Shown piece after piece: positions 22,710-34,250 of a stretch of 64,000 nt of DNA. The notes below the pieces were generated by a model. That model was not told the origin of the DNA. It ran no database searches and worked only from the letters and a program-made list of their open reading frames with translations. Made by a program: the position numbers and the translations under genes. Each line of letters starts with the position of its first letter. Within the stretch, counting starts at the first letter, position 1. The stretch is from Epiperipatus broadwayi (lineage: Eukaryota; Onychophora; Udeonychophora; Euonychophora; Peripatidae), in assembly GCA_028023455.1 (NCBI GenBank), contig JAQFVV010012395.1:10596154-10660153 (forward strand), in the 5' to 3' direction.

Positions 22710-23230
22710 CTAAAGAAAAAGCTTAAAATAAGTGTTTGACTTGCTTTGTTGATTTTTTTTTTGCTGTACAACATATTATAAGGTCTCATTCATTGACTTA
22801 AAGCATTTTTAGATTTGATGGAGCGTTTCAGGGTCAAAAATGCTGTTCGTGGTTTTTGATATCAAAGCAGTTTCTTAACTTTTTTGATGTCCAAGTTTTG
22901 GTCTTATAGGCTTCTTGATTTTTTTTTCATTATTATTTTCATTTTTTTCATATAGTTGCATTATTTCCTCATTAGTTAATTCTTTTATGTATGATTGTGA
23001 AAGCTCTTCAATATTATCATCAATTTTTTATCAGCATTTTTATCAGTGTTGACAAGATGCTGCATTAACACATCTTGAAGGTTGCGATGATTCTTTGATC
23101 CATAAGTTGAAATGATATGGTGTTCAGTGGTATTAGTTGCTGCTATGATTCCAAATGAAAACATATGTACAGTAGCTATAAACTTTTTAAAAAAATTCAA
23201 TATTGCTAGGGAATAAATGTTTAGTTTCAC
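22710..23230 (-). pseudogene. Tigger-type transposase C-terminal remnant
   Basis: The minus-strand frame 22985-23230 continues, through a frameshift near 23030, into EELSQSYIKELTNEEIMQLY, an acidic/Lys-rich linker, and a terminal QQKKNQQSKSNTYF block. Tigger and Jerky-like transposases end in just this way: an ELTNEEL-type helix, a charged spacer and a K-K-x-x-Q-x-K-x-T-x-x-F-F tail. The DDE core and the CENP-B-like DNA-binding domain are not detectable upstream, so the gene has lost most of its body. Confidence 0.65.
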
Positions 23231-23899
23231 TATGCAAACATGCAGAAAAATAGATCAGAAAAGGTGTGTGTTTTTATATATATATAATAATACTGTTTAT
23301 TAAAATAAATACATTCATTCATTTAAATACAGCTAAAATATATTTACACAAATACAAATGTCATTCTTCTCCTACTAAGCCTAGTTGCATTTTTATGTTC
23401 TGCAAAATTGTTAAATATTGTACTGGAAAAAAAAAAAATCTATACTGAAGTTTCATTTTTTTAAAATTCAAAATCTTATGTGAAATGATTTAAAATTTAA
23501 AAAATAGTGTTTAATATCTCATAAACTATGTTGTTGTTACCATAAAGATTTGTTATTCATCAATAGTATAAGGATAGCCAATTTATATTGCCACAACCTA
23601 ATCGCATAGTTAACTTAGAAAAAATATAAATTCTGATAAATTAAAAAAGAAAAAAATTTATCTAATGCATTCTATGTTTGCGTATTATAATAAAGAATTA
23701 AGGCTTTTTTATATATATAGTATGTACTGGGCTGGTGTAAATAAACAACTCTATATATACAAATACACTACCTGTGATTTTTTTTAATGGCGTGAGATGT
23801 TCCTTTTATTATGTGCAGAAATCATTTTCTTTAAATGACTACGTTGTAATGGCAGAAGTACATTTAAATAAAAATTAAAAACGTGAAACTTCTTCAGTT

Positions 23900-24760
23900 T
23901 ATTTATATTACATTTTCATCATATAAAATCTATTATTAAATGCATAAAATTATCTCCCTACTTCCTTTTTTATTGAAAATACAGACAATTTTGATTTGAC
24001 TGTAGTTAGCATTCATAAAAGGTTTTAATTTAAAATTGCTTAACTGAATATTTTAGCTAATACATAATAATACTCAATTTTAAATTAATTATTAATAATC
24101 TGTGATGAAAATTTATTTTTAGTTTTATGCTGAATAAAATTTGTATTTTTTTTTATCACTACTATAATTTATTAAGCATATGTTTGAGACAAATTGTGAG
24201 ATTGTGATTTAAAATCTAGCAAGAAAATATTTTTAAACATAGATTTAGTAATATTTGTTCATGTAAAATAGATTATTTATTACATAATTCATAAAATAAT
24301 TTTCTTCCCTTCCCCTCTTTGTTTTAACTAAAAATACTTTAGATTAATAGGTTTAATTTGACTAAAAAGTTTTGATTCAAAATTAGTTGACTAAATATTT
24401 TAGGTAATATAAAATTATACAATTTAAAATTAATTATTAATAATATAGTATTTGACCGAAATTTATTTTTAGTTAATCTTGAATGAAATTTGTATTTCGT
24501 TTTTTCAGCACTGTATCTTTTTTACATTTCCAAAAATCAGTACTGTTCTGAAATACTTGAATACCTTTGAAACAAATTATGGTTTAAAGTTAAGTAAATA
24601 TTGTATAGAAAATGATGCTTTACACTTTTAGTAATTTTGATTGCATAATGCACAAAATCATTTTTGTTTTTCAAAATAACTGGCAGTTATAGTAATTAAA
24701 TTTTACAATTACTGTATGATGGTTGTAATTTTTGCCTTAAGCAAAATACCATTAATAAGA
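23900..24760. repeat. ~345-bp tandem repeats inside Tigger copy B
   Basis: Two good copies (about 23915-24155 and 24264-24505) share TAAATTAATTATTAATAAT and a GAAATTTATTTTTAGTT block. A third, weaker copy follows to about 24760. They lie entirely within the transposon. Confidence 0.65.
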
Positions 24761-25620
24761 ATTTTAATCGATAAAAGTAAGTTAATAAACAGTTTTTATG
24801 CGAATGTATTTTTTTTTTAAATATAAAAATTGACTTTTGATTACTTATTGTGCTGAATGAAGTATTGTTTTTATTTTATTTTGTAGTCATTAAACTTTAT
24901 ATTGGATATGTCATAATTGAAATTATTGATTATCTTGTAAGGACATTAGATGAAAATTAAATGAAGCACTATATATTAATCGTATTTTAATTTTATAATC
25001 AAAGTACTGTATATTTAATATTGTATACTGTACCGTGTATAATGAATAAATTATTTTATATAATTTTAGCATGAATGTTATTATTTTTCTCCCAGATGAC
25101 ATAAAGTCATTATCCTATGATGTTTATCAATCTTAGAAAATAGCCACCATTTTCAAAATGGCCATCAAAAAAATTTGAAATTTTTTTTTTTTACAACCAT
25201 TATAGTGATTATCTGTTGTAAAGCAAAATAAAGGGGTAGAAATTGATGATGATCACTATTGTGAATCCTCACATAAAAGTTCCACACTAAGCAGGATATA
25301 GGTGTATTTTTTTTAAATAGAATTTAAATGGAATAATGTGTGTCGATACAATAAAGTGCCAAATTAGCAAAATGTTAGCAAAAATGTTTTATTTAATTAT
25401 TTTTTGCTTAATATATGAGATGCATAGAAAAGTAAGATTGAGTAGAATATTGAAATTTGTTTTTACACAATAGACATGTTTCTGAAAAAATGGGAGATTG
25501 GTTTCTGATCTTATAAAGTAAAAATAATATGAAAACCAATTATATCAAAATGTTCATTTTTTTATGGACCTGTATTTTTTTATTTCATAAATTTATAGAC
25601 ATATATCAAAATTTAGTGTT

Positions 25621-26255
25621 ATAAGAGTGGACTTAGATGTTGATATCCAACACAGATTACAACGTGCTGCTGTTAACAAGTTAAAAGCTAGAGTATTTTA
25701 TCATAGGGAAATAACTACTGCATTTAAGTTAGCTCTATGTAAAGCTGTTATTTTTTCTGATTTATTGTATCGATGTCAAATTGATACTCATTATAAAGGC
25801 ATTAGAAAAGTTTCATTTAATGTTATTCAGTAAAATTTTAAAAATATAATGGCAAGATCGAAAAATCAATCAATATGGTCTTTACCTTGCAGGATGTGAT
25901 ACTATTGAGTCCACTTTTGTAAAATCCCATCTTCATTGGATTGGGCATGCTCAATGAATGAACAATGGAAGAGTTTCTAAAATGGTATTTCATAGTGGCC
26001 TTGAACATGGGTTTCATAGGATAGACCTCGTCTACTTTATAAGCATTTTCTAAAAGACATTGTAAAGAAGTACAATGTTTATTGCTTCCATTGGTAAGAT
26101 ATGGCAGAGAATAGAATACATTAGAGAGCTAAGAAAGCTTTCTGCTGAAGAAACTAAAAGGCAAACATAAAATAACAGAAAATTGGTCCATCATGTTCTA
26201 TATGTGAACATATTTGTGGTTCACATATTGGTTTGTGTAGTCACCATAAAACTCA
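25621..26255 (+). pseudogene. LINE reverse transcriptase C-terminal remnant with zinc finger
   Basis: Plus-strand frames show the end of a non-LTR retrotransposon ORF2: IQHRLQRAAVNKLKARVF and KAVIFSDLLYRCQIDT (thumb/connection), HLHWIGHAQ (usually LRWxGHxxRM), and a terminal C-x2-C-x10-H-x4-H finger read as CSICEHICGSHIGLCSHHKT (about 26193-26245). This finger ending is common in one large animal LINE group; I leave the clade open. Multiple stops and frameshifts are present. Confidence 0.75.
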
Positions 26256-26439
26256 TTTTTATGTTTTTTTTCCTCTTTGGGGGGGGGGGGAGCAGGGGAA
26301 GTTGGAATAGCTATACTCTTTTTTGAATGGCTGTTTATTTTATTATGAAGTAAATTGAAATTTAGAAGTAGATTTTATTCACAGTAACTTTCAGTTATGA
26401 TTGATAAGAAAGTCAATGAAAAATCGTCATTTATCAGTA

Positions 26440-27735
26440 TAATTTAATGTACCAGATGATTGGAAGAATGCAGTATTAATATTTTAAAAAGGTGATAAAG
26501 AAGATATTAGAAATTACAGACCTATCAGCCTTTTATCAGTTTTATGCAAAATTCTTACTAAGATAATTACAACTCGTCTACAGAGAATATTGGATTTCTA
26601 CCAACCAAGAGAACAAGCTGTATTTGAAAGTGGTTTTAGTACAGTAGATCATATCCAGCTATTGAGAGAAGTTATAGAAAGGACAAATGAATATGAATTA
26701 CCATTATGTTTTGGATTTGTAGATTATGAAAAGGCATTTAATTGTATAAACATTTCTTCAGTGATTAAAGCATTGGATCATCAAGATATAGATCCAGGAT
26801 ATTGACGTATTTTAAGAATATTTATAAAAATGCAATTAGATTACATAATAATACTAGGAAAGTCAACATTGAGAAGGGTGTAAGATAGGGTGATTCCATA
26901 TCTCCAAAACTTTTTACAGCAGTGTTGCAAGAAGTATTTTGTGGATTAAAATGCTAAGCTAAAGGAGTGAAAGTAAACGGAGATTATTTAAGTCATTTAG
27001 ATTTTGCAGATGGTGTAGTTGTTTTTGCAAATAATGGTTTGGATCTGCAGGAAATATTGCAGGAATTATCTAGATAAATGTTAAAAAGACTAAAGTAATG
27101 TCCAATGGATTTTCTCAAAATATGAAAATAAAGATTGATTATGATGACTTAGAAGAAGTTAACAGCTACAAATACCTTGGTTAGATTATTAATACAGATA
27201 GAAACATAATGGATGAAATTAATCATAGAATTAAACTTGGTTGGAGCACTTTTGGTAGAAATAATTTGACACTAATAAAAAATATGCCTATGTGTTTGAA
27301 AAGGAAGGTTTTTAATATGTTTTACCAGTTCTTACTTATGGATATGAAATTTGGACACTTAATAGAACAATAGAGTTTTCAGATTACTCAAAGAAGTATA
27401 GAGAGATAGGAATAACAAGTTGAGATTGAAAAAGTAATATATGGGTAAGAGAACAAACAGGTGTTATTGACCTCATTGAAAAAATTAAAAGATTGAAGTG
27501 AAGTTAGGCTGGACATATTGCTAGAAGAGATGATAATAGATGGACAATTGAAATCAACTGAATTCCAATAAATTGTAAAAGATCCAGAAATAGACCACAT
27601 GTGAGATGGATGGATGAAATAAGAAAGTGTGCAGGAGTGATGTGGAGAAGAGAAGCTAAAGATCGGAGAAGATGGATTGAACTTGGAGAGACCTTCATCC
27701 TGCAGTGGATTGATAATGGTTGATGGTGATAATTT
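26440..27735 (+). pseudogene. RTE/BovB-like LINE reverse transcriptase remnant
   Basis: Starts at PDDWKNAVLI and GDKEDIRNYRPISLLSVLCK (26450-26550). The open frame 26590-26805 has QPREQAVFESGFSTVDHIQ and FVDYEKAFN, where the usual first catalytic motif is F-V-D-Y-x-K-A-F-D. The second catalytic box reads HLDFADGVVVFA near 27000, with FADD changed to FADG. Later blocks are KYLG, RIKLGWSTFGR, WAGHIARRDDNRWT and a typical end, RRRWIELGETFILQWIDNG (to about 27721). The 5' endonuclease is absent, as usual for 5'-truncated LINEs, and frameshifts are frequent. The 122-codon minus frame here is an antisense shadow. Confidence 0.88.
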
Positions 27736-27739
27736 AATA

Positions 27740-30700
27740 AAATTTAATTTACACAAATTTTGTTTTAATTTAATTTTTTTATTTCTAAACTTATAAAAAT
27801 AATTTATGATAAATAATGCAGAATATGGTAAAATGAAATGGTAATGAACTTAATAGGATTCAGTTAAAAAGAGATAAATCAATCTGCCCTTACAGCTAGA
27901 ACTCAATCTTATATATATTGGTCCTTTTTTTTTTTTTAATCAATGTAATAGAGAAAATGAAATTAATTACAAGTCTTAAGCCAAATTAAACACAAATTAT
28001 CTACTCAAACATAATTAATAGATGTTAAAATATTTTTCCTTTTTTTTAAAAAATAATAATAATAATAATAATATCACTATTATAAGATATGAAGTCTTTT
28101 CATTTAGAAATCAAATATTGAAATATAGGAAGTGTAAATACAGTGGAATTGCTGTATTCATTATATTTTATTCCAAGACCTCTAGCAGAGGTATTATATA
28201 TATATACAATTTTTCAACACTTATACAGAGAACAAAATCACTCTTCAACATATCTACAATATAATTTAACAAAGTTTATAAGCAATTTTTTTTTAAAAAA
28301 AAATAATAATAATACAAAGAATATATATATTTACTTATGTATTCCCTAGTATACATTGAGATTAATACTTAAACTATTTTCTTTTTAAAGTGCTTTAAAT
28401 ATACCTCTATATAAGAAAATGATATTAATTAAGAAAGAAGTTGGTCTGTTCTTTTCTCTAAAAAAGTTTTTTGTTCTTTGGATTGAGAGTATTTCATTTA
28501 ATAAATCAGTTATTTAAATATTAAAACCCAGTGTATTACATAATATTAATCGCTGGAAATATATTTACATATTTCACTCTTTCATTCAGTATTGACTATG
28601 TAAATTGAAAATTTTCACAAAAATCAATTAAAATAATATAAATCAATTTTTATATGCCTTTAAAAAGGAATGTGATTGATTTAAAAAAATCATGCTTTCT
28701 TTCTAAACTGCTTCAGATAAGCCTCTATATAAGAAAATGAGATAAAGAAAGATGGTTTATTTTTTTCTTTAAAAATGGCTTGTCTTATGCTTTGGATTGA
28801 AAATATTTTATTTATATAATAATCTAGTAGTTTGAATATTATTCTCAATGTATTACATAATATTAATCATCAGAAATAGATTTATATATGTCCTAATATA
28901 TATATATTTGTCTGTGTATACTTGCTCACATTCAAAAAATAATAATAAATCTTACCATATATATTTCTGACTATATATATATACTGTTATAAAAACAGGT
29001 TTCTTTTTCTCTTCATTATTTTATGATTGGATAATTCATTTTTTTAAACAAGTGGCTGATTTCTAAATATGACTTTTATCTTGTTTCTAATTAGATAAAT
29101 AGTTCATTTTACAGAATGCACATCTCAAATTCTCTGTGAGTTGGCAATATTGCTATGATCACTAGCTTTCTATTTTGAAACAGTTTCATACAAAATTTTA
29201 ATTAAAAAATAATAATCTAAAGGGAAAAAAAATCTTAGTCATTGCTTTCATTTATATTGCTTAAATACATAACTGAAGAATTCACATGATACAATGGATA
29301 TACAAGTTTGATAGCAGAGGCTTAGAAAGTAATATATACAAAGAAAATATTTGCCTACCAGAAAATTATATATACACAAAATCTATATATATATTTTTGG
29401 TAGCACATAAGTGAAGTAGCTATGGTTCTTTAATATTCATTATATATCAGCTTTCATTTTTATTTATTCCATGATATATAGAACTATTTTAGCTTTATGC
29501 TTTGATACTTATAATTTTTGTCTACATTACTATAGAAAATTGCATGCATGGCTCTATTTTATTTATTTAAAAAAGTAAATAGTGTTAAACTTCGAATTTT
29601 CCAGATGTAACTTATTTTAATTTTTTACAATCTAGAAAATAAGTTTTATGCAATCTAATCTTAAAATTAGTGTCACCATGAACTATACTGTATCTAACTA
29701 CATGACTTCAAGTATATGTTATTCAAAGAAAAATGTAAACAACTAAACAAAAATGTAAATAAACAATCTAAAAACCTACCACAGTTTCAAATTTTATGTT
29801 ATTTGAGCAACCATTTTTTCTTCTCTGAGTATCGTATGTGATTACGTTTTTTTTTTTTTTAAATAAACTAACATTTATAAATAAATTTTACAATTTGCCA
29901 ATAGCATTTTTTCATCCCAGAGCACCATTACATTTATTAATAAAATTTCTTTGTTTTATATTGAAAGCACATATATTTTACTATTTATTATCCTTTCCAA
30001 ATTTAATATGCATCATTTGTCATGATAATATATTTTCTGTTTATATTGCTAAAACTTTTATAAAATTTTACAATGTGCTAAAAATTGATTCTGATTTCAA
30101 AATGTCAAAATAATTAGAGATCCTAACTCCTTGATAACAAAACCACTATATTTCTATAAGAGAAAAAAGTTATTGGGGAAAAAAAATATTACCCAGAGTT
30201 TTATTAGCAATAAAAGTCAGACGTTTCATTGTTTTACTTTATTTTTTTTTATTTTAGAAGTAAAAATATGATAGTTATTTTTTATTACTCTTACTGATCC
30301 AGTGAATGCATGAGTTAACACTCAATAAAATATGTATACCCTTTGAATTTATATGTACATATTGAAAAGTACTATACTCTTGCGGGTTATAAACAATACA
30401 TAGTATAATCTAATGTTTATCAACAAAATATAGTGCAGTTTATAGTTCTGTTGGATATCAAATTTTATTTTTTATTTTTTTTTTTGTAATGGTATGTATA
30501 GTTTAAACTTAATGAATTGAATGGATACTCTCCATCCATCATTTTTCAGGAATAAGAGAAAATAAATTGTAGATACATAATATTGATAAAGCAATTTAAT
30601 GATTTTCACTGAAATACTTTGTACATAAAGTGCATCTTAAGTGTTCAGCTTTAAGTATAACTCAAATATAATTCAAAATGTTTTATATTTAATAATTGCA

Positions 30701-31257
30701 AAATGTGAGTATAAAAAACATTAAATATTGAAACGGTAATGTCTTTTGTCATGCAACAACATAGTAATGTGTGTGCATATATGTATATAAAGTTTGAAAG
30801 GAAAAGTAGAAATGAACACAAAATATAATATATACACTGGAATAACAGATTAATAATTTAATAATAATTTTGATATTTAAAAGTATTACCTAAAAAATAA
30901 GGACTGTTTAATGTTTTATTTAAAGTAATTCTGATTTTCATTTAAAATAAATAAAACAAGCTTGGTTTTATTATAAGATTTTATTATCTATTTTTGTATT
31001 AAGAAACTTTTTTTTTATTAAAACTAATTGGTTTTGATAAATGTAAAATATTTTGGAAAACGTTTTTAACAATGTACTCTGACTATAATTAATTCCATAG
31101 ACTGTTTTTGTTTGAAGAATTAGGAAAATATTTTATATAAAAATTGTTTCTAATTGATGTGAGCTGAAAAACATGTAATTAAATTATCAGTTGTTTTTTT
31201 TTTAAATCAAGACAAAAAAAAATCTTGCATGTGTACCGTCAAAACAGTATGTTCACT
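27740..31257. other. AT-rich interval, no gene
   Basis: About 3.5 kb with (AAT)n tracts (near 28050 and 28300), (TA)n tracts and one clear tandem duplication (28380-28900). Open frames are short and low-complexity. Confidence 0.55.
28380..28900. repeat. tandem duplication, ~316-bp unit
   Basis: Copies start near 28380 and 28696. Shared blocks include CTCTATATAAGAAAATGA, TTTGGATTGA and TGTATTACATAATATTAATC. About 75-80% similar by eye. Confidence 0.75.
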
Positions 31258-34050
31258 TAACACGATTTAAATCCTAAGCCAAAGTACCTTAAATCCGATC
31301 ATGCTCAAGATACACAGGTCTGGAGCAATCCTGAATTCTAACCTATTGGCCTATTCTTCGAATCTCTTAGCCAATGAACAACAATCCTGATGCTATAGTA
31401 AAATTATTTTAATTCCGGGCCCAGAAGCAAAGCGGTAGAGCATAAGATCAGACTGATGATGATGATCAAGATTAGAATAGCCCAGTCATTACATTTATTA
31501 TAGTTATTCACTAATGCTAAGTTATTAGCCTAAAAAAATAATTCTAAATATTCATTAGAAAATAATTCAAAACAAACCAGGATTTACATGACATTATATA
31601 TTTAATAAAATATTGAAAAACGCCTATATATGTTACAAAATGTTTCACGCTTGGGATGACATTGTCTATTTACAAAACTTGAGATTTGTTTTTATAAAAT
31701 CGCATTTACTATAATTATTTAACAAATATCATTTTATGGAGTGTGTTATAGCTTGTGCGGAGTTAATATACCAATTTAATAATATTTTACTAAATAGACG
31801 TTGTGGATGCCGAAAAATGAATATAAAAGGTCGTGACATGTTTAGTGCTAAATGATTTATTTGATAAACAGGCAAAATATCCAATTATAATCATTTATCT
31901 ATCTTATAAAAACCATTTTGTGTACTTTATTGGCATTGTTTGGAAGAAACGTCTTTTATAAATAAGAACCAAACAATGCACTACATTAACGAGAATACGT
32001 GATATAATAATTAATAGAAATTTGTTTACATCTATGGGAATCGATTAATATTTTCAAAGAAAGCAGTCTCAAAATAAACATAATAATTAATTGACGTGTA
32101 GCACATTTCAAGAATGAATCATTATTTTTCCAACACCTAATAAAAGGTCAAACAGGCATAAATCTATTAATTAAAACACTAAAGATGCTGGCATGCTATA
32201 GAGAAATATGAATCTTATGGTACTTTGAATTCTTTATCCTTTTAAGACATTTTATACTGAAAAGGGGTGATACATTCGCCCTTTTTTGACGATATGGTAT
32301 CGATGGAGAGGTTTGGTTTGAGGCTCAGACAGCTATATGGAACTTCTGCAGCACAATCAAAACCCTATAAAACTCACGTTCCACAGGGAATGGTATCCCT
32401 GATTACGAACGATTTTGAGAACTAATGCAATAGAGGAATCGAAGTGTGGAAGTTCCATAAAAGAAAGGAAAGGTCGGCCAGCAGCATTATACATGTACAG
32501 GAAACTTAACATACTTTCTTTATTCGACAGCCTGTAAATGGTTTGACTCCTGAGCAATAATCTACTTAAATAAAGAATCATTCTGAAAATAACTCTTTAA
32601 CTACTACCTTAAACTAACAAAATTTTATATTTAATTTCGATTCCCATATACGTATTAACTTACAGGCGACAATAAGGACAGGTGAAATATTTATATTAAA
32701 GTTCACGATCTTTTGATTCAATTAACAAAGTAAAAGAGGCACCCACAATAAAATATTTTAGAAAAAAAAAAACATGAATAACAGAAGTAAATATAAAAGC
32801 AACCTAGCGAGCGATTTCCATTTTAAATAAACGAAACTTTATCGATAGATTTTAAATGAAGCTCCCGCTTATTTCCAAATTAAACAATTACCCCCCCCCT
32901 CTTTTTAAAACTCGCAAGTGTGGTTGTTGGCATATTAAAGAAAATCAATTATATATATATTAAACAAAACAAGTGAAATATTAATGGAACCGCACAAAGT
33001 TATATAACACATATTAAGCGTGAAAGGTAAGTGAAAATTGCTACAGAGAGAGAGAGAGAGAGTTTAAGAGAATAATTAATAAAAACTCATAAATGAATAT
33101 ATGAATGAAAATACAAAGGTTGAATTACATATTACAAAAGGATTACTTATTAAGGCAGCTCTACACAAAGTGGTCACCTACGAACAGCAGGCAATCAGGT
33201 TGGCAATTATACTGTCATCCTGCACTGGCCAGTCAAACGGATGGAAACTTGACGGCATTAGGATAGACAGTTCTCCGAGAGAAAGAGAGAAAGGTATTTC
33301 TTTTCTACTCACAGTTCATAGCCCCAAACCTCAGTGGACTTCTTAAAAAATTTTTTAGGTCCTGAAATGCTTCAAAACTAAACTGACTGAAAAACAACCA
33401 AACTCAACTGACTCTTATTTCATGGTCTCTAAAAAGTTACATTTTTTTCCCGCCAAGAATGCAGTCTGTTGCCCACAGCTATCTCTGTAATCTCTTAAAA
33501 AAAACATTTAATTAGTAAAATATTTTTAAAACAGATAAGGCTCGAAATATTATTTGATATATTTTTAAAGCTTTGAAAACAAACTAACAAAATAATTTTA
33601 AGATTTATAATTTTAATTAACAAAAATCTGATTATCGATAAGGATAATTTTGGTATTTTGAACCCTCCCCATTTTACGTTGTTTTTACATTCTAATGCTT
33701 TAAATACACACATATATAAAATGATTTACAATTATACAAAGAAACATTTAATTTTTCAGCAATAAATATTAATAAAATTATTGCTTCATTCATATATATA
33801 TATATGCATCATGCACACTACTGTTTTATGTTACTAACCATAATTAATTTTTACTAATTTCTCTAATCATTATGCATACAGTGTGTGGGTGAATGGCATA
33901 TATTTACGATGAGGTCTGGATTGCACACCCCACAGGAGGCTAATGTAGATGGTGAAGCATGAAGCTCGATGGTGATTAGACATCGATTGCTTCACATGAT
34001 TATCCTGTTTTCAAATTTCACTATAGACTATAAATAATGGGCTGGTTCTT
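31258..34050. other. moderately complex interval, LTR-like but unassigned
   Basis: Less AT-biased than its surroundings. Near 31431 AGCGGTAGAGCATAAGATC resembles the 5' half of tRNA-Lys and is followed by (GAT)n, but no B-box follows. The minus frame 32357-32581 (74 codons) and plus frame 33101-33346 (81 codons) match nothing recognisable. A (GA)n tract lies at 33043-33061. The texture resembles solo-LTR DNA, but I found no partner repeat or ends. Confidence 0.4.
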
Positions 34051-34052
34051 TC

Positions 34053-34250
34053 GTATTTGCCAACCGATGACATATTGCCCTGAAGCCATATCAGTCTGAC
34101 CTTGCGATCTTTAAGATAACGTCTTCAAGTGATTTATAGACAAATGCAATAGCTAAAATTTGTCCACAGATCACGTGGACCCGGCACGTTAAAGATTGCA
34201 ACATCAGAGTGATATGGCTTCAAGGCAATACGTCATCGGTTGGCAAATAC
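34053..34250. mobile_element. 198-bp MITE with ~45-bp inverted repeats
   Basis: The left end GTATTTGCCAACCGATGAC pairs with the right end GTCATCGGTTGGCAAATAC, and pairing continues through TGAAGCCATATCA and beyond with few mismatches. TA at 34054-34055 and 34248-34249 could be a TA target duplication. There is no coding capacity. A partial match, CGTCATCGGTTGAGTGTT, occurs near 35125, hinting at a family. Confidence 0.8.

Larger units (their letters stand above)
22298..25306 (-). mobile_element. Tigger/pogo-family element, copy B
   Basis: Ends CACCTTGATTCTGCTTAGCA (22300) and ...CACTAAGCAGGATATAGGTG (to 25304) are degraded inverted repeats of the family whose better copy is 37037-41438 (CACCTTTACCCCGCTTAGCG). 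TA flanks both sides (22298-22299, 25305-25306), the target duplication of the Tc1/mariner/pogo superfamily. The minus strand encodes a Tigger-type transposase C-terminus at the low-coordinate end. The high-coordinate part is non-coding and holds tandem repeats. Confidence 0.8.

Noticed and set aside
27388-27756. 122-codon minus-strand open frame
   Set aside because: Antisense shadow of the RTE-like LINE C-terminus, whose motifs are clear on the plus strand.
33043-33061. CRISPR-like or regulatory repeat
   Set aside because: Plain (GA)n microsatellite.
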